DNA from: Candidatus Enterovibrio escicola
GTDB lineage: Bacteria > Pseudomonadota > Gammaproteobacteria > Enterobacterales > Vibrionaceae
Assembly (NCBI RefSeq): GCF_002464935.1
Contig: NZ_NBYY01000016.1
Span: forward strand, 1-64,000
Reading direction: 5' to 3'
DNA length: 64,000 nucleotides
Made by a program: the position numbers and the translations under genes. How positions within the stretch are numbered: position 1 is the stretch's first letter; each line of letters starts with the position of its first letter. The notes below the pieces were generated by a model. That model did no database searches. It was not told the origin of the DNA and was given only the letters and a program-made list of their open reading frames with translations. Of this stretch, positions 21,027 to 32,125 are shown in pieces.

Positions 21027-21323
21027 ATGAAAGTTGCTAAACTTAAAGAAGTGGAAGAAAGGCAGGAAAAAACACCGTCTTTGTATAAAGTGTTCTTGAA
21101 AAATGACGATTATACCCCCATGGGGTTTGTAGTGGAGGTGTTGCAACGGATTTTTTCCATAGACTTGAAAGAAGCAACACAGATAATGCTGGCTGTCCAT
21201 TACAAAGGAAAGGCTGTTTGTGGTGTCTATTCGGCGGAGATTGCCGAAACGAGGGTCGCACAGGTTTCGATGTATGCGAAAGAGCATCAGCACCCGTTAA
21301 TGTGCACCGTGGAGAAAGCCTAA
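21027..21323 (+). CDS. clpS: ATP-dependent Clp protease adaptor ClpS
   Basis: ClpS binds the N-domain of ClpA and delivers N-degron substrates. The product (98 residues from ATG 21027) has the conserved [20 protein letters not shown], then the helix [20 protein letters not shown] and the end [12 protein letters not shown], which includes residues of the N-degron pocket (the Asn-Asp-Asp region and His). The usual E after TPM is G here (TPMGF rather than TPMEF). The frame is open to a TTG at 21009, giving six more residues; I prefer ATG 21027, though neither has a strong ribosome site. It sits 58 bp before clpA, the normal operon order. Confidence 0.92.
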   Translation: MKVAKLKEVEERQEKTPSLYKVFLKNDDYTPMGFVVEVLQRIFSIDLKEATQIMLAVHYKGKAVCGVYSAEIAETRVAQVSMYAKEHQHPLMCTVEKA

Positions 21324-21381
21324 GTAGGAGAAAACGAGTTTCTCCGGCACGCCAGAATGTGGTTATTGAAGGAGGTGCCTT

Positions 21382-23643
21382 ATGCTAAATAAAAAACTCG
21401 AAGTTAGTCTTAACGAGGCTTTTGCAAGAGCTCGTGAGAAACGTCATGAATTTATGACAGTAGAACATCTGTTGTTAGCGCTGCTGAAGAATGTAGCAGC
21501 CCGTGAAGCTATACTTGCTTGTCGCACTGATCTTGATGCCCTGCACAAGGAATTAGAAGCATTCATTGAACAAACTACACCACGGATACCTGCCGATGAT
21601 GTCAATCGGGAAACCCAGCCAACGTTAAGCTTCCAACGTGTATTGCAACGTGCAGTTTTCCACGTTCAGTCATCTGGACGTAGCGAAGTTAACGGTGCGA
21701 ATGTACTGGTAGCTATTTTTAGTGAACAAGAATCACACGCTGTTTACCTGCTAAAGAAAAATGATATTAGCCGTCTTGATGTGGTCAATTACATTTCACA
21801 TGGTACGACGACATCAAGTCGCGATGATGAAAACGTACCCAATTCAGATCTATCTTCTGAAGAGGCTATAGTTGAAGGTGGTGAAGATCGATTAGAAAAC
21901 TTCGCGACCAACCTGAATCGACTTGCACGTGTTGGGGGTATCGATCCCCTCATCGGTCGTGATATAGAACTTGAACGCACAATTCAGGTGTTATGCCGTC
22001 GCCGTAAAAATAATCCACTGCTGGTAGGTGAGGCGGGTGTAGGTAAAACGGCTATTGCTGAAGGCTTAGCTTGGCGCATTGTCGAAGGACTGGTACCTGA
22101 TATCATTCAAAACTGCATCATCCACTCCCTTGATATTGGTTCTTTGCTTGCGGGTACTAAATATCGTGGTGATTTCGAAAAGCGTTTCAAAAATATCCTG
22201 AAGCAGCTAGAAAAAGAAGATCATGCTGTACTGTTTATTGACGAAATCCACACCATAATTGGTGCAGGGGCAGCGTCAGGAGGTCAAGTGGATGCTGCAA
22301 ATTTAGTTAAACCACTATTGTCTAGTGGTAAACTGCGTTGTATTGGATCAACGACTTACCAAGAATTTAGTAATATTTTCGAGAAAGAACGAGCGTTGGC
22401 CCGTCGATTTCAGAAAATCGATGTGGTTGAACCATCCTTGGACGATACCACAAAAATTTTGATGGGTTTGAAGCCGAAATACGAAGCTCATCATGAAGTG
22501 CGATACACCAACAAAGCAATACGCGCAGCAGTGGACTTGTCCGCTAAGTATATTAACGATCGTCACTTACCTGATAAAGCAATCGATGTCATTGATGAGG
22601 CTGGGGCACGTTGTCGCTTAGTACCCGTTAATAAACGGAAAAAAACTGTTGGTGTAGGAGACATTGAGTCAATGGTGGCTAAGATGGCTCGTATCCCTGA
22701 GAAATCGGTTTCAGCAACTGACCGAGATATTCTCCAATCACTTGAACAAAAACTTAAAATGTTAGTATTTGGACAAGATACGGCGATTAGTGCATTATCT
22801 GAGGCTATTAAGCTGAGTCGTGCGGGTTTAGGTGCAGAGAACAAACCAGTAGGTTCGTTCTTGTTTGCGGGACCTACTGGTGTTGGTAAAACGGAAGTAA
22901 CTGTTCAGTTAGCTCGCGCAATGAGCATCGAACTTCAGCGTTTTGATATGTCAGAGTATATGGAGCGACATACGGTCAGTCGATTGATCGGGGCGCCTCC
23001 TGGCTACGTGGGCTACGAACAAGGTGGATTACTGACTGATTGCGTGATGAAGCATCCACATTGTGTTATTCTGTTAGACGAAATTGAAAAAGCGCATCCA
23101 GATGTGTTTAATCTGCTGCTACAAGTGATGGATAACGGGACACTAACGGATAATAATGGACGCAAAGCTAATTTTCGGAATGTAATTCTGGTAATGACCA
23201 CTAATGCTGGTAGTTCAGAAGTGGTACGTAGATCTATTGGTCTAATTCAACAAGATCACAGTCATGATGCTATGGCCGAAATCAAAAAGGTCTTTTCGCC
23301 TGAGTTTAGGAACCGTCTTGATAACATCATTTGGTTTACCCATCTTGATCAAAATATTATACTGCAAGTGGTTGACAAGTTTATTGTTGAGCTACAAGCA
23401 CAGTTGGATGCTCGTGGTGTGTCTCTAGAAATCACAGAGAAAGCAAAGCTGTGGTTAGCGGAGAAAGGCTATGATAAATCCATGGGTGCTCGTCCGATGG
23501 GTCGTGTGATGCAGGAGCATGTGAAGAAGGACTTGGCCAATGAACTGTTGTTTGGTTGCCTTATCAATGGTGGGACGGTAAAAGTTGGGGTGAAGAATGA
23601 TGAACTAACATTTAGCTTTAGCGATGAAATGGAACCTGCATAA
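21382..23643 (+). CDS. clpA: ATP-dependent Clp protease ATP-binding subunit ClpA
   Basis: ClpA is the AAA+ unfoldase that feeds ClpP. The 753-residue protein is full length (E. coli 758). It contains the Clp N-domain ([15 protein letters not shown]), an acidic linker near residue 160, the D1 module with Walker [16 protein letters not shown] near residue 216 and Walker [10 protein letters not shown] near 286, and the D2 module with Walker [10 protein letters not shown] near 497 and Walker [12 protein letters not shown]. The end, [20 protein letters not shown], is the conserved C-terminal subdomain. A strong ribosome site, GGAGGTG, precedes the ATG. Intact, in an operon with clpS. Confidence 0.97.
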   Translation: MLNKKLEVSLNEAFARAREKRHEFMTVEHLLLALLKNVAAREAILACRTDLDALHKELEAFIEQTTPRIPADDVNRETQPTLSFQRVLQRAVFHVQSSGRSEVNGANVLVAIFSEQESHAVYLLKKNDISRLDVVNYISHGTTTSSRDDENVPNSDLSSEEAIVEGGEDRLENFATNLNRLARVGGIDPLIGRDIELERTIQVLCRRRKNNPLLVGEAGVGKTAIAEGLAWRIVEGLVPDIIQNCIIHSLDIGSLLAGTKYRGDFEKRFKNILKQLEKEDHAVLFIDEIHTIIGAGAASGGQVDAANLVKPLLSSGKLRCIGSTTYQEFSNIFEKERALARRFQKIDVVEPSLDDTTKILMGLKPKYEAHHEVRYTNKAIRAAVDLSAKYINDRHLPDKAIDVIDEAGARCRLVPVNKRKKTVGVGDIESMVAKMARIPEKSVSATDRDILQSLEQKLKMLVFGQDTAISALSEAIKLSRAGLGAENKPVGSFLFAGPTGVGKTEVTVQLARAMSIELQRFDMSEYMERHTVSRLIGAPPGYVGYEQGGLLTDCVMKHPHCVILLDEIEKAHPDVFNLLLQVMDNGTLTDNNGRKANFRNVILVMTTNAGSSEVVRRSIGLIQQDHSHDAMAEIKKVFSPEFRNRLDNIIWFTHLDQNIILQVVDKFIVELQAQLDARGVSLEITEKAKLWLAEKGYDKSMGARPMGRVMQEHVKKDLANELLFGCLINGGTVKVGVKNDELTFSFSDEMEPA

Positions 23644-23816
23644 TTTTCAGTAGAACCTAGTGGTTGTTGATCTTTACTGTATAAAACTAGTTTAATCATA
23701 CAACGGCATCTATAGTAACATGCTAGTTTAGCATATCTGATTGGAACTGAACGATATTATTTAATTTTCTAAAAGGGATTTTCTGCTCAATGCCGATATT
23801 TATATAGAGAGCAGTT

Positions 23817-23837
23817 GATACCGCCTTTATCGGTATC
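23817..23837 (+). terminator. Hairpin downstream of clpA
   Basis: GATACCG and CGGTATC form a 7-bp stem around CCTTTAT, 174 bases after the clpA stop. No T-run follows, so a terminator role is only possible. Confidence 0.3.
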
Positions 23838-23849
23838 TCGCTTATCATT

Positions 23850-24110
23850 TCACTTAGAAATGACGGTCTTTACACTTTTAAGCTCTACATGCTCTCTGAA
23901 TGATATTTTCTCATAGCTCTTGTCAGAAACTATAGTATTGACTTCGGCAAGGTGGTCTACAAGACTCTCTGCACGAATAATATTGTTCCTTTGTCCTTCT
24001 GATAACGCGAAGTAGAATAAGGAATCTGCCACTATTTTATGGCAAGATTAATCATAGTCAAATTAACGTCATAGATTTTTCCTATTTTCTTAGGGTGGGT
24101 TCTCGCTGAC
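23850..24110 (-). mobile_element. IS5-superfamily transposase fragment (different group)
   Basis: The minus-strand frame 24032-23850 reads FALSEGQRNNIIRAESLVDH, then VNTIVSDKSYEKISFREHVE. This has the shape of the second catalytic Asp region of IS5-type transposases (usually ADKGYDS...); here the Lys-Gly-Tyr is KSY. Only this middle portion is present. Confidence 0.5.
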
Positions 24111-24137
24111 ATAGTTCCGTGTTGATGCACTAAAATA

Positions 24138-25083
24138 ACCTCAGATCTGCATAAGCGCTAGCTTATCAAGCCAATTAATCTTAATGCTCGGCTTCTTTGG
24201 TTGAAAGGAATACGCAATGAGATCTGCTAGGTACTGAAAATGCTCAATTTAGGATATGTTTTTAGTTGGTTTAAACTGGTTTTAATAATAAATTGTTTCC
24301 AGAGCATTAGGCGGTTCCAAAGTTTCATCACTTTGAATTTTATGTTTTTTTACACCCGTTATCAGTGTTACTCCCTTGTCTGCTAGTTCCCGATCCAATG
24401 GATCAGAAATATAACCTTTATCTCCGTATAAACACCCCAAAGCTCGCCAACCATTTCCGATACAGGCTTTCTATCATCCACGTTAACCGTCGTTACTTTG
24501 ACTGAGATAATGCCACCTTGGTCATTGATAATGAAGTACAATTTGAAACCGTAGAACCACCTCATCGTTCCTTTCCCTCGCATTGCGGTACCTTTAAAAA
24601 CCTGATGTCTGAGAATGCGTAGGTTGTGACAAACTTGTAGCTTAAACGAATAAACAAAGAAGGCAATCCCTATCAGCCTTGCCTCACGGTAAGTGAGGTA
24701 AGAGCAAAGCGGAACTAGGACACCTTACATGAATTTAAACATCCTCGTGTAACTAACTAATTCAGGAAATTCGTTGGTGAGGTAGTGACAAACAAAGTGG
24801 ATCTAATAAGTTTTGAGGTCTCGATATCTAGATTGATGGAAAGCTATCACTATCATCATCACTTCGCTAATTGAGAAGTAAGAAGGTTTTTTTCTTTATT
24901 TGATACCGGAAAAAATTAGGTGTTTTTCCCATGCAGGAAGGAAAGTCTGGTAGAAGTCGTCAACATCGACGAAAACAGCGTCTAAGTTAGACATGCCCCA
25001 GTCCTTATGCAGTCAATAGTTTCTTTTCAAACGATCAGATCGCAACCTTAGCATTTAGTGTATTTCTTATGCGTATCTCAGGT
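24138..25083 (-). mobile_element. IS982-family element, decayed
   Basis: This inverted copy has its 3' terminus at 24138 (ACCTCAGATCTGCATAAG) and its 5' terminus at 25083. The frame 24583-24383 encodes MRWFYGFKLYFIINDQGGII and VTTVNVDDRKPVSEM; other parts are in other frames. 946 bp, so close to full length, but broken. Confidence 0.88.
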
Positions 25084-25395
25084 TAACTTAGTAATTGGAA
25101 GCGTCAATGCAAAGGTATTTCACGCATGGATCGAACAAGATTTACTTCCGAAAGCTCTAGAGCAAGCTGTGATTGCTGTGGATAATGCAATTTTTCATAA
25201 GCATAGCGACACACTGTAAGCAATTGAAGCTCGTGGTTGTACTCTAGAGTGTTTTCCTCCTTACAGTTCAGATCTTAACCAAATAGAACATAAATGGGTA
25301 GAGGTGAAGTCTAATAAAAAGAAAAGAGCGTTGTTCCATTGACGAACTGTTTGATCAGCATGTGGATTATATAAATTTAGTTTGATCTAGCTATA
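25084..25395 (+). mobile_element. IS630-family transposase, C-terminal fragment
   Basis: The plus strand reads in one frame VNAKVFHAWIEQDLLPKALE, AVIAVDNAIFHKHSDTL, stop, then CTLECFPPYSSDLNQIEHKW, which is the second half of an IS630 DDE catalytic domain (PPYSPDLNPIE motif). A related short piece on the minus strand lies at 62236-62410. Stops interrupt it. Confidence 0.7.
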
Positions 25396-25559
25396 TCAGC
25401 TTATCTTTCATGCTGTTACCTCCTTAATATCCTCAATGTGAATTCGAGCACAAATAGTTCATTTCTGCATTTTTAGTGAGAACACCTTCACCGTTCTGTT
25501 GTTATAAGCACGTCAAAGGCTGATAATGCAATATCTTATTAAAATATCCGAAGAATGCC

Positions 25560-26144
25560 ATGACTGAATATTTATTGCTTTTCATCAGCACCATCCTAGT
25601 TAATAACTTCGTGCTGGTTAACTTCCTTGGCTTATGCCCCTTTATGGGGGTATCTAAGAAACTTGAATCCGCGATCGGGATGAGTATCGCGACTACATTC
25701 GTCCTAACGCTTGCCTCTGTCAGTTCTTACTTAGTGGAAACCTACGTACTCTCACCACTTGGTTTGGAGTACCTTCGAACACTCAGCTTCATTCTAATGA
25801 TTGCTGTTGTCGTGCAATTTACCGAGATGTTCATATACAAAACCAGCCCCACGCTGTATCGTTTGCTCGGGATCTTCCTTCCATTGATTACAACTAACTG
25901 TGCCGTACTGGGTGTTGCATTACTTAATATCGGTAAACGACACAACTTCATTGAATCAATCATCTATGGCTTCGGGGCTGCTACTGGCTTCTCTCTTGTT
26001 CTCATTTTGTTTGCTGCAATGCGAGAACGTATCGCTGCTGCGGATGTGCCTCAGCCCTTTCGTGGTACCTCGATTTCGATGATTACCGCTGGGCTCATGT
26101 CGCTTGCTTTTATGGGTTTTATAGGTTTGGTTAACTTGAAATGA
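25560..26144 (+). CDS. rsxA: Rsx/Rnf electron transport complex subunit A
   Basis: RsxA is an inner-membrane subunit of the ion-translocating ferredoxin:NAD oxidoreductase (Rnf/Rsx), which in E. coli keeps SoxR reduced. The 194-residue protein is all membrane segments and carries the family motifs [20 protein letters not shown] and [17 protein letters not shown]. First gene of rsxABCDGE; its TGA overlaps the rsxB ATG (ATGA). In the known complex RsxA and RsxE are homologous and pseudo-symmetric and share cysteines that hold a membrane iron-sulfur centre; both CP and NC cysteines are present here. Confidence 0.95.
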   Translation: MTEYLLLFISTILVNNFVLVNFLGLCPFMGVSKKLESAIGMSIATTFVLTLASVSSYLVETYVLSPLGLEYLRTLSFILMIAVVVQFTEMFIYKTSPTLYRLLGIFLPLITTNCAVLGVALLNIGKRHNFIESIIYGFGAATGFSLVLILFAAMRERIAAADVPQPFRGTSISMITAGLMSLAFMGFIGLVNLK

Positions 26145-26725
26145 TCAAAATTTTGATTGCAGTACTGACTATATCTGCCCTTGCGGCTGTTTTTGGAATT
26201 TTGCTTGGCTTTTCATCTGTCCACTTCAAAGTAGAAGTTGATCCTCTCGTCGACAAAATTAATACGATTCTTCCTCAAGCACAATGTGGTCAATGTGGTT
26301 ATCTAGGATGCCTCCCATATGCACAAGCAATTGCCAATGGTGATGAAATTAATAAGTGCCCACCTGGTGGCCAAACAACAATAGAACAGTTAGCCAATTT
26401 TATGGGAATTGAAATAACAGAGTCTGCCTATGAGGATAAAACCAGCACAAGAAACGTTGCCTTCATCCATGAAGATAGTTGCATTGGTTGTACCAAATGC
26501 ATTCAAATTTGCCCAATTGATGCGATCATTGGTAGTACAAAGGCGATGCATACAATAATGAAAGATGAATGCACAGGATGTGATCTCTGCGTTGCACCCT
26601 GCCCAACTGACTGTATTGAAATGATCCCTATGAAAACTACATCTAAAAATTGGAAATGGCAATTCAATCAAATCCATGTTGTTCAACTTTCTACAGACAA
26701 TACAAAAGGCATTGAGCAAAAATGA
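26141..26725 (+). CDS. rsxB: Rsx/Rnf complex iron-sulfur subunit B
   Basis: RsxB carries electrons between subunit C and the membrane part. The 194-residue protein has an N-terminal membrane helix (residues 2-25), a four-cysteine cluster site starting CGQCGYLGC with a distal CPPGG, and two ferredoxin-type 4Fe-4S motifs, [12 protein letters not shown] and [12 protein letters not shown]. Complete; overlaps rsxA and rsxC by ATGA at both ends, indicating translational coupling. Confidence 0.95.
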   Translation: MIKILIAVLTISALAAVFGILLGFSSVHFKVEVDPLVDKINTILPQAQCGQCGYLGCLPYAQAIANGDEINKCPPGGQTTIEQLANFMGIEITESAYEDKTSTRNVAFIHEDSCIGCTKCIQICPIDAIIGSTKAMHTIMKDECTGCDLCVAPCPTDCIEMIPMKTTSKNWKWQFNQIHVVQLSTDNTKGIEQK

Positions 26726-28548
26726 CCACTTTAATCGAACAAATTAAACATGGGAAGATCTGGAATTTTCATGGCGGCATTCATCCACCAGAAAACAAGC
26801 AACAGTCAAATAAACACTCTATCTTACCCGTTGAAATTCCAAGTACAATCATACTCCCGATCAAACAACATTTCGGTTCATCTGTGCAGATACTCGTCAG
26901 CGTTGGTGATCACGTTCTCAAAGGTCAACCTCTGACAAAATCAAACATCTTCCAATGCTGCCCCGTGCATGCACCTACATCTGGTGACGTCATTGCCATC
27001 GAAGCACATACCATCATAGATGCATCTGAGTTAAGTAACACCTCCATAATCATCCGTCCTGACTTTGACGATCAATGGACAAAAAAACAACCAATCTGGG
27101 AATTCCTGACAGTAGAAGCAGAAACTTTAATTACCCATGTTCATATGATGGGAATTTCAGGATTGGGTGGTGCAGGTTTTCCGTCTGCCATAAAACTGCA
27201 ATCGGGATTAGTGCGAACCGATATTCTAATTATCAACGGTGCTGAATGTGAACCTTACGTCACGGCCGACGATCTCTTGATGCAAGAGCATTCAGACGAG
27301 ATTATTCAAGGCATTGAGATTCTACAGCACATCGTCCAGCCTCAACTCGCTTTAATAGCCATCGAGGATAACAAACCTAAAGCAATCTCAGCACTAAAGA
27401 GATCTATCGGTGACAAACCAAACATACTCGTACAGGTTGTGCCAACAAAATATCCATCCGGCGGTGAAAAACAACTGGTCAAACTGATAACAGGGAAAGA
27501 AGTACCAACGAAATCTATTCCAACCTCAATCGGTGTCCTAATGCAAAACGTTGGCACTGTTTTTGCCGTTAAACGTGCAATTATTGATGGGGAACCACTA
27601 ATACAGCGTGTTGTAACACTTACAGGTGCTACTCTTCAACAACAAAGAAACCGTTGGACACTGCTTGGTACGCCTATACGGTTCCTCCTTGATAAGCATG
27701 GTTATACACCAGATAATAAGATTGAACATTTGATCATTGGTGGCCCAATGATGGGCGTTACTATTCCGCATGCCAATGTACCCATCAGTAAAGAGACCAA
27801 CTGTGTATTGGTGCCAAGTCGGTTAGATGTCATCTCATCACAAGGTGAGATGTCCTGTATTCGCTGTAGCGACTGTGCCGATGTTTGTCCAGCATTTTTA
27901 CTTCCGCAGCAATTAAACTGGTACGCTAAAGATCACAATCTCGATAAATGCGAAGAATATAATTTATTTGACTGTATTGAGTGTGGGGCGTGTGCTTACG
28001 TTTGCCCAAGTGAAATCCCACTGGTACGATACTATCGTCAAGCAAAATCAGAAATACGCAAGCGAAATACTGAGAAATTACGGGCGGAACTTGCACGTAA
28101 GCGGTTTGAAGCCAAAAGATTGCGTACAGAACGTAAAAATGAACAGCGTTCAACCCGAGACAAACAATCAATTAAAAATCGCCATAGAGCAATGGAAGAT
28201 TTCAATGATAGTGGTACCGTAACGAGCACTACCTTTCGCTTACAATCAGAATCCAAACAAAGCAGCTCAAAAATGTCCATGAAGCCAGTAATCGCGGCTG
28301 CTATTGCAAAAGCCAAAGCGAAGCAAATCGCAAGTAATCAGGTTGTACAAAATAGCAGAAAAATAAAGCCGATTTACGAAGAACATGAAAAACAGGATCG
28401 AGCATGCAAAGTACGTGACGATGGAGAACGTTATAATTATGTATCGTTAGAAACATCATCTGATAAGAATCGTGTCGTGGCCGCTGCAATCGCACGTGCA
28501 AAGGCACGTAAAAAAATACAGCTAAGAAAAAATGACGAGGATAAATAA
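26722..28548 (+). CDS. rsxC: Rsx/Rnf complex subunit C
   Basis: RsxC is the peripheral subunit that docks NADH, with FMN and two 4Fe-4S clusters. Visible are GGIHPPENK at the N-terminus, the Rossmann-like [16 protein letters not shown] with [14 protein letters not shown], and the cluster motifs [12 protein letters not shown] and [12 protein letters not shown]. The C-terminal tail is Lys/Arg/Ala-rich with two repeat units ([12 protein letters not shown] and [14 protein letters not shown]). At 608 residues it is shorter than E. coli RsxC (740) and many Vibrio forms, because the repeat tail is contracted; the catalytic part is complete. Confidence 0.95.
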   Translation: MTTLIEQIKHGKIWNFHGGIHPPENKQQSNKHSILPVEIPSTIILPIKQHFGSSVQILVSVGDHVLKGQPLTKSNIFQCCPVHAPTSGDVIAIEAHTIIDASELSNTSIIIRPDFDDQWTKKQPIWEFLTVEAETLITHVHMMGISGLGGAGFPSAIKLQSGLVRTDILIINGAECEPYVTADDLLMQEHSDEIIQGIEILQHIVQPQLALIAIEDNKPKAISALKRSIGDKPNILVQVVPTKYPSGGEKQLVKLITGKEVPTKSIPTSIGVLMQNVGTVFAVKRAIIDGEPLIQRVVTLTGATLQQQRNRWTLLGTPIRFLLDKHGYTPDNKIEHLIIGGPMMGVTIPHANVPISKETNCVLVPSRLDVISSQGEMSCIRCSDCADVCPAFLLPQQLNWYAKDHNLDKCEEYNLFDCIECGACAYVCPSEIPLVRYYRQAKSEIRKRNTEKLRAELARKRFEAKRLRTERKNEQRSTRDKQSIKNRHRAMEDFNDSGTVTSTTFRLQSESKQSSSKMSMKPVIAAAIAKAKAKQIASNQVVQNSRKIKPIYEEHEKQDRACKVRDDGERYNYVSLETSSDKNRVVAAAIARAKARKKIQLRKNDEDK

Positions 28549-28550
28549 TC

Positions 28551-29630
28551 TTGGCCTTTTCTATTGCTAGTCGTCCACATTATCACAGTAACAAGAGCAT
28601 CGGTAACATAATGATGAGGGTGATACTATGCACCTTTCCAGGTATCTCTACCCTCTGTTATTTCTTTGGTTGGGGTGTCCTAGTTCAGTTATCCCTTGCT
28701 TCCATCACTTCCCTCCTTGCTGAGGCTATCGTCATCACTATTCGTCGAAGGCCTGTAAAACGTTATTTACAGGATCATTCGGCACTACTCACAGGACTCC
28801 TGATTGGTATATCTGTTCCTCCCTTCACGCCTTGGTGGATCGTGGTTATCGGTTCTCTCTTCGCAATCATTATTGCCAAACATTTATACGGCGGACTAGG
28901 TAACAACCCATTTAACCCTGCAATGGTGGCATATGTTGTACTGCTAATTTCGTTCCCTGTGCAAATGACAATCTGGTTACCACCATCTTCTCTGCTGATT
29001 CAACCACTTACTTTTATGGACAGTGTGTCGACCATCTTCACAGGATTAAACACTGGTGGTTTTAGTGTGAATCAATTACGACTCACCGCAGATGGCTTTA
29101 CCATGGCAACACCATTGGATACTGTTAAAAGTGCACTAATAGCAGGTAAAACGGAGACTGAAGCAGTCTTAGAGCCAGTTTTTGATACTTTTTGGGGACT
29201 GGATTGGGGGTGGATCAACTTCGCTTTCTTGCTCGGTGGATTGATGTTACTAAAACAAAAAATAATAAAGTGGCAAATACCCATTGGAATATTGGCTACC
29301 CTGTTTATCTTCAGCGCTATTGGCTATACTGTCAGTCCTGATACCGTCACTTCGCCACTCCTCCACCTCTTTTCCGGTGCAACCATGTTGGGTGCATTCT
29401 TCATTGCCACCGATCCTGTCTCTGCAGCAACAACTTCAAAAGGTCGACTAGTTTTTGGTATGATAATTGGGACGTTAATTTATCTTATCCGTACCTTAGG
29501 CGGATTTCCTGATGGTGTGGCATTTGCCGTACTCATTGCCAATATGTGTGTACCCTTAATTGATTACTACACCAAACCAATCGTTTACGGTTACAGGAAG
29601 GAAAAAAATGATCCGCGCAATGAAAAATAA
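28551..29630 (+). CDS. rsxD: Rsx/Rnf complex subunit D
   Basis: RsxD is a membrane subunit with covalently bound FMN. The 359-residue protein begins MAFSIASRPHYH on a TTG codon two bases after the rsxC stop, a start supported by alignment to E. coli RsxD (MVFRIASSP). The flavin site ATPLDT is present within DGFTMATPLDTVKS, as are the membrane motifs GLGNNPFNPAMVAYVVLLIS and HLFSGATMLGAFFIATDP. Its last 23 bases overlap the start of rsxG. Confidence 0.95.
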   Translation: MAFSIASRPHYHSNKSIGNIMMRVILCTFPGISTLCYFFGWGVLVQLSLASITSLLAEAIVITIRRRPVKRYLQDHSALLTGLLIGISVPPFTPWWIVVIGSLFAIIIAKHLYGGLGNNPFNPAMVAYVVLLISFPVQMTIWLPPSSLLIQPLTFMDSVSTIFTGLNTGGFSVNQLRLTADGFTMATPLDTVKSALIAGKTETEAVLEPVFDTFWGLDWGWINFAFLLGGLMLLKQKIIKWQIPIGILATLFIFSAIGYTVSPDTVTSPLLHLFSGATMLGAFFIATDPVSAATTSKGRLVFGMIIGTLIYLIRTLGGFPDGVAFAVLIANMCVPLIDYYTKPIVYGYRKEKNDPRNEK

Positions 29631-30240
29631 TGGTGCCATTCTCGCGCTTGCAGCACTGTTTTCTACAGGTATTGTCGCGATTACAGACGCACTAACCAAG
29701 GATACTATTGCGGAGCAAGAACTACAGCAGTTACTACAAGTACTGAATCAAGTCCTTCCTGCTACGATGCATGACAACATACTCTCCCAAAACTGCACGT
29801 TGGTTAGTAGCCCTGAGTTGGGAACTGATGACAAGATGCCTGTATATATCGCAACTAAAAATGGAAAACCAACAGGGATGGTCGTCAAAGCATTCGCCCA
29901 AAACGGCTATAATGGTGCTATAAAAGTCTTGGTGGGTGTCGATACTAATAATACTGTAGTAGGAGTTCGTGTCTTACAACACAACGAAACAGTAGGACTC
30001 GGTGATAGAATCGACTTAAATATCTCGAACTGGATATTATCATTCAGTGGTAAATCTATCAACAGCGCCGATGATAAACGCTGGGCAGTACATAAAGACG
30101 GTGGTCAGTTCAACCAATTCACTGGTGCAACCATTACACCAAGAGCAATCGTAAATGCGGTGAGAAAAGTGTCTACGTTTCTCTTCCATCACAAAAACCA
30201 AATTCTTTACCAACCAAGTGATTGTAGCGACGAATTATGA
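29608..30240 (+). CDS. rsxG: Rsx/Rnf complex subunit G
   Basis: RsxG is a membrane-anchored periplasmic flavoprotein. The start [12 protein letters not shown] at 29608 has AGGAAGG upstream and gives 210 residues: an N-terminal membrane helix ([18 protein letters not shown]), the core [18 protein letters not shown], and the covalent-FMN motif [12 protein letters not shown]. The frame is open further upstream inside rsxD but that start is not supported. It ends in an ATGA overlap with rsxE. Confidence 0.95.
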   Translation: MIRAMKNNGAILALAALFSTGIVAITDALTKDTIAEQELQQLLQVLNQVLPATMHDNILSQNCTLVSSPELGTDDKMPVYIATKNGKPTGMVVKAFAQNGYNGAIKVLVGVDTNNTVVGVRVLQHNETVGLGDRIDLNISNWILSFSGKSINSADDKRWAVHKDGGQFNQFTGATITPRAIVNAVRKVSTFLFHHKNQILYQPSDCSDEL

Positions 30241-30878
30241 GCCTGAATACCAGATTGATGAAGAACGGATTGTGGAACAATAACCCTGTATTAGTCCAAA
30301 TATTGGGCATCTGTCCACTATTAGCCGTATCTGCAACCCTCACTAATGCGCTTGGCCTTGGGCTTGCGAGCACACTGGTAGTCATGACTTCAAACTTTGT
30401 CATATCTTTGATTCGTCAATGGATTCCGAAAGAGGTGCGCATACCGATTTTCGTAATGATTATCGCGTCACTCGTAACCTGTATTCAACTTCTAATGAAC
30501 GCCCATGCATATGGGCTTTACCAATCTCTTGGTATCTTCATTCCGTTGATCGTGACTAACTGCACCATCATCGGCCGTGCAGAAGTTTATGCTTCAAAAA
30601 ACAATCCATTATCTTCCGTACTAGATGGTTTCTGGATGGGGATGGGAATGACGGCGTCCTTGGTCATTCTTGGTACAATCAGAGAAATTCTTGGTAGCGG
30701 CACATTATTTGAAGGTGCAGATCGTCTCTTGGGGGAGTGGGCAGTAGGACTTCGTATCCAAATATTCCACTTGGACAACCCATTTTTGTTAGTAATTCTT
30801 CCACCAGGTGCCTTTTTGACAGTAGGTCTGCTAATCGCACTGAGAAATGTCTTTGATAACCAACAAACTCGAAAATAA
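30237..30878 (+). CDS. rsxE: Rsx/Rnf complex subunit E
   Basis: The homologous partner of RsxA. The 213-residue membrane protein contains [18 protein letters not shown] and [19 protein letters not shown], the two conserved cysteine-bearing segments. Last rsx gene, overlapping rsxG by ATGA. The complete set A-B-C-D-G-E is intact while most of the surrounding DNA is pseudogenised, so the complex is probably under selection. Confidence 0.95.
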   Translation: MSLNTRLMKNGLWNNNPVLVQILGICPLLAVSATLTNALGLGLASTLVVMTSNFVISLIRQWIPKEVRIPIFVMIIASLVTCIQLLMNAHAYGLYQSLGIFIPLIVTNCTIIGRAEVYASKNNPLSSVLDGFWMGMGMTASLVILGTIREILGSGTLFEGADRLLGEWAVGLRIQIFHLDNPFLLVILPPGAFLTVGLLIALRNVFDNQQTRK

Positions 30879-30953
30879 CTGAAGATAAAGTTATAATTGT
30901 ACGCGGGCGCGTGACATCTATGAATTAATAAACCATCTCTAAATGGATAAACA

Positions 30954-31589
30954 ATGAATGATCGAAAACGAATTGAGATTCTAGAACGCCTTCAAACTAA
31001 AAATCCTCATCCGGAAACGGAATTAACATGGCATTCTCCTTTTGAGTTATTGATTGCAGTATTACTTTCTGCACAGACAACTGATATTAGTGTAAACAAG
31101 GCAACTAACAAACTTTATTCAGTTGCCAATACCCCAGATGCTATGTTAAAACTTGGCATAAATGGAGTGATAAATCATATCAAAACCATTGGTTTATTTA
31201 ATTCTAAAGCAAAAAATATTATTAAAACCTGCCAGATATTATTAGATCAACATGGCTGTAAAATACCTGAAAATCGAGAAGCGTTAGAAGCCCTCCCTGG
31301 TGTAGGAAGAAAAACTGCAAACGTCGTATTAAACACCATCTTCCAGTGGCCTACTATTGCAGTTGACACCCATGTTTTCCGAGTTTCAAATCGTACAAAA
31401 TTTGCGGTAGGTAAAAATGTCGGTCTTGTTGAACAAAAACTATTGAAGGTAGTCCCAAAAGAATTTAAGAAAGACACCCATCATTGGTTAATCCTACATG
31501 GACGCTACACCTGCTTAGCCAGAAAACTACAATGCAGCAGCTGCGTAATTGAAGACTTGTGTGAATATGATTACAAACAAGGTTTGTAA
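30954..31589 (+). CDS. nth: Endonuclease III (DNA glycosylase/AP lyase)
   Basis: Nth removes oxidised pyrimidines and cuts the abasic site. The 211-residue product carries the helix-hairpin-helix LPGVGRKTANVVLN with the catalytic Lys at 120, VDTHVFRVSNR with the catalytic Asp at 138, and the C-terminal cluster pattern C-X6-C-X2-C-X5-C in CLARKLQCSSCVIEDLC. It follows rsxE by 75 bp, the conserved rsx-nth order of E. coli and Vibrio. Complete. Confidence 0.96.
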   Translation: MNDRKRIEILERLQTKNPHPETELTWHSPFELLIAVLLSAQTTDISVNKATNKLYSVANTPDAMLKLGINGVINHIKTIGLFNSKAKNIIKTCQILLDQHGCKIPENREALEALPGVGRKTANVVLNTIFQWPTIAVDTHVFRVSNRTKFAVGKNVGLVEQKLLKVVPKEFKKDTHHWLILHGRYTCLARKLQCSSCVIEDLCEYDYKQGL

Positions 31590-31606
31590 AACAAAATTTT
31601 ACTTTT
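31586..31606 (+). terminator. Possible terminator at the end of rsx-nth
   Basis: GTAAAA-CAAAA-TTTTAC followed by TTTT overlaps the nth stop codon. The stem is only 6 bp and AT-rich, so it is weak. Confidence 0.35.
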
Positions 31607-31619
31607 CGGTACCTAACCT

Positions 31620-31890
31620 AGGCTGAGCATCCAAAATGGGCTTGATGACGAACAGCGTTCTTTCGTCACACATCACGTAGCAATTAAACTCGGGTAACGG
31701 TCATTCGGAAAAATACGGAACCATTCGTTATTTGATGACTTGCTATGAATCAACCTCGTTGTTGTTCCAATTTCTCGGTGCTTGTCCAGTGACTCATATG
31801 CAGGGTCCGTGATAACCAAATCGATAGATTAGTTAGGCTATTGTTTAAGCCATTCGACCGCATCTATCTGTTAAAAATCAATGTTGCTCA
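31620..31890 (-). pseudogene. Phage-type DNA adenine methyltransferase remnant
   Basis: The minus strand reads IDAVEWLKQ, stop, then SIDLVITDPAYESLDKHREI, GTTTRLIHSKSSNNEWFRIF, PNDRYPSLIAT, then shifted frames. The DPAY tetrapeptide in a SIDLVITDPAY context is motif IV of N6-adenine methyltransferases of phage and mobile-element type. At least two stops and the loss of the C-terminal half make it dead. It is followed upstream by two more small phage-type genes in the same orientation. Confidence 0.55.
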
Positions 31891-31942
31891 TCAAACACTT
31901 CTCCTTCAAGCCAAGTGAACGAAAAACAACAAAACATTTCTT

Positions 31943-32125
31943 TTATTTAAAGTTGGTGATGTATTTGATACGAAGAACCATATGACGGTTACTTTCGTAA
32001 TCAACAACTATCACTTGATCTCAAACTTGACAGTCATGGGCATTGCGTCGAATTTTAAATGTGTTTTCACCAGAAATAATCGGCTTAAGGTATTTGGTGT
32101 TAATTTTAAGATCATGCTTTCTCAT
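31943..32125 (-). pseudogene. DUF3850-like small phage protein, interrupted
   Basis: From an ATG at 32125 on the minus strand: MRKHDLKINTKYLKPIISGE, NTFKIRRNAHDCQV, TGA, DQVIVVDYESNRHMV, ending at 31943-31945. The HDLK...Y...I..G.TFEIR.ND layout is that of DUF3850, an ASCH/PUA-like domain common in phages. The TGA interrupts it near codon 34. Its start overlaps the end of the next small gene. Confidence 0.5.
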
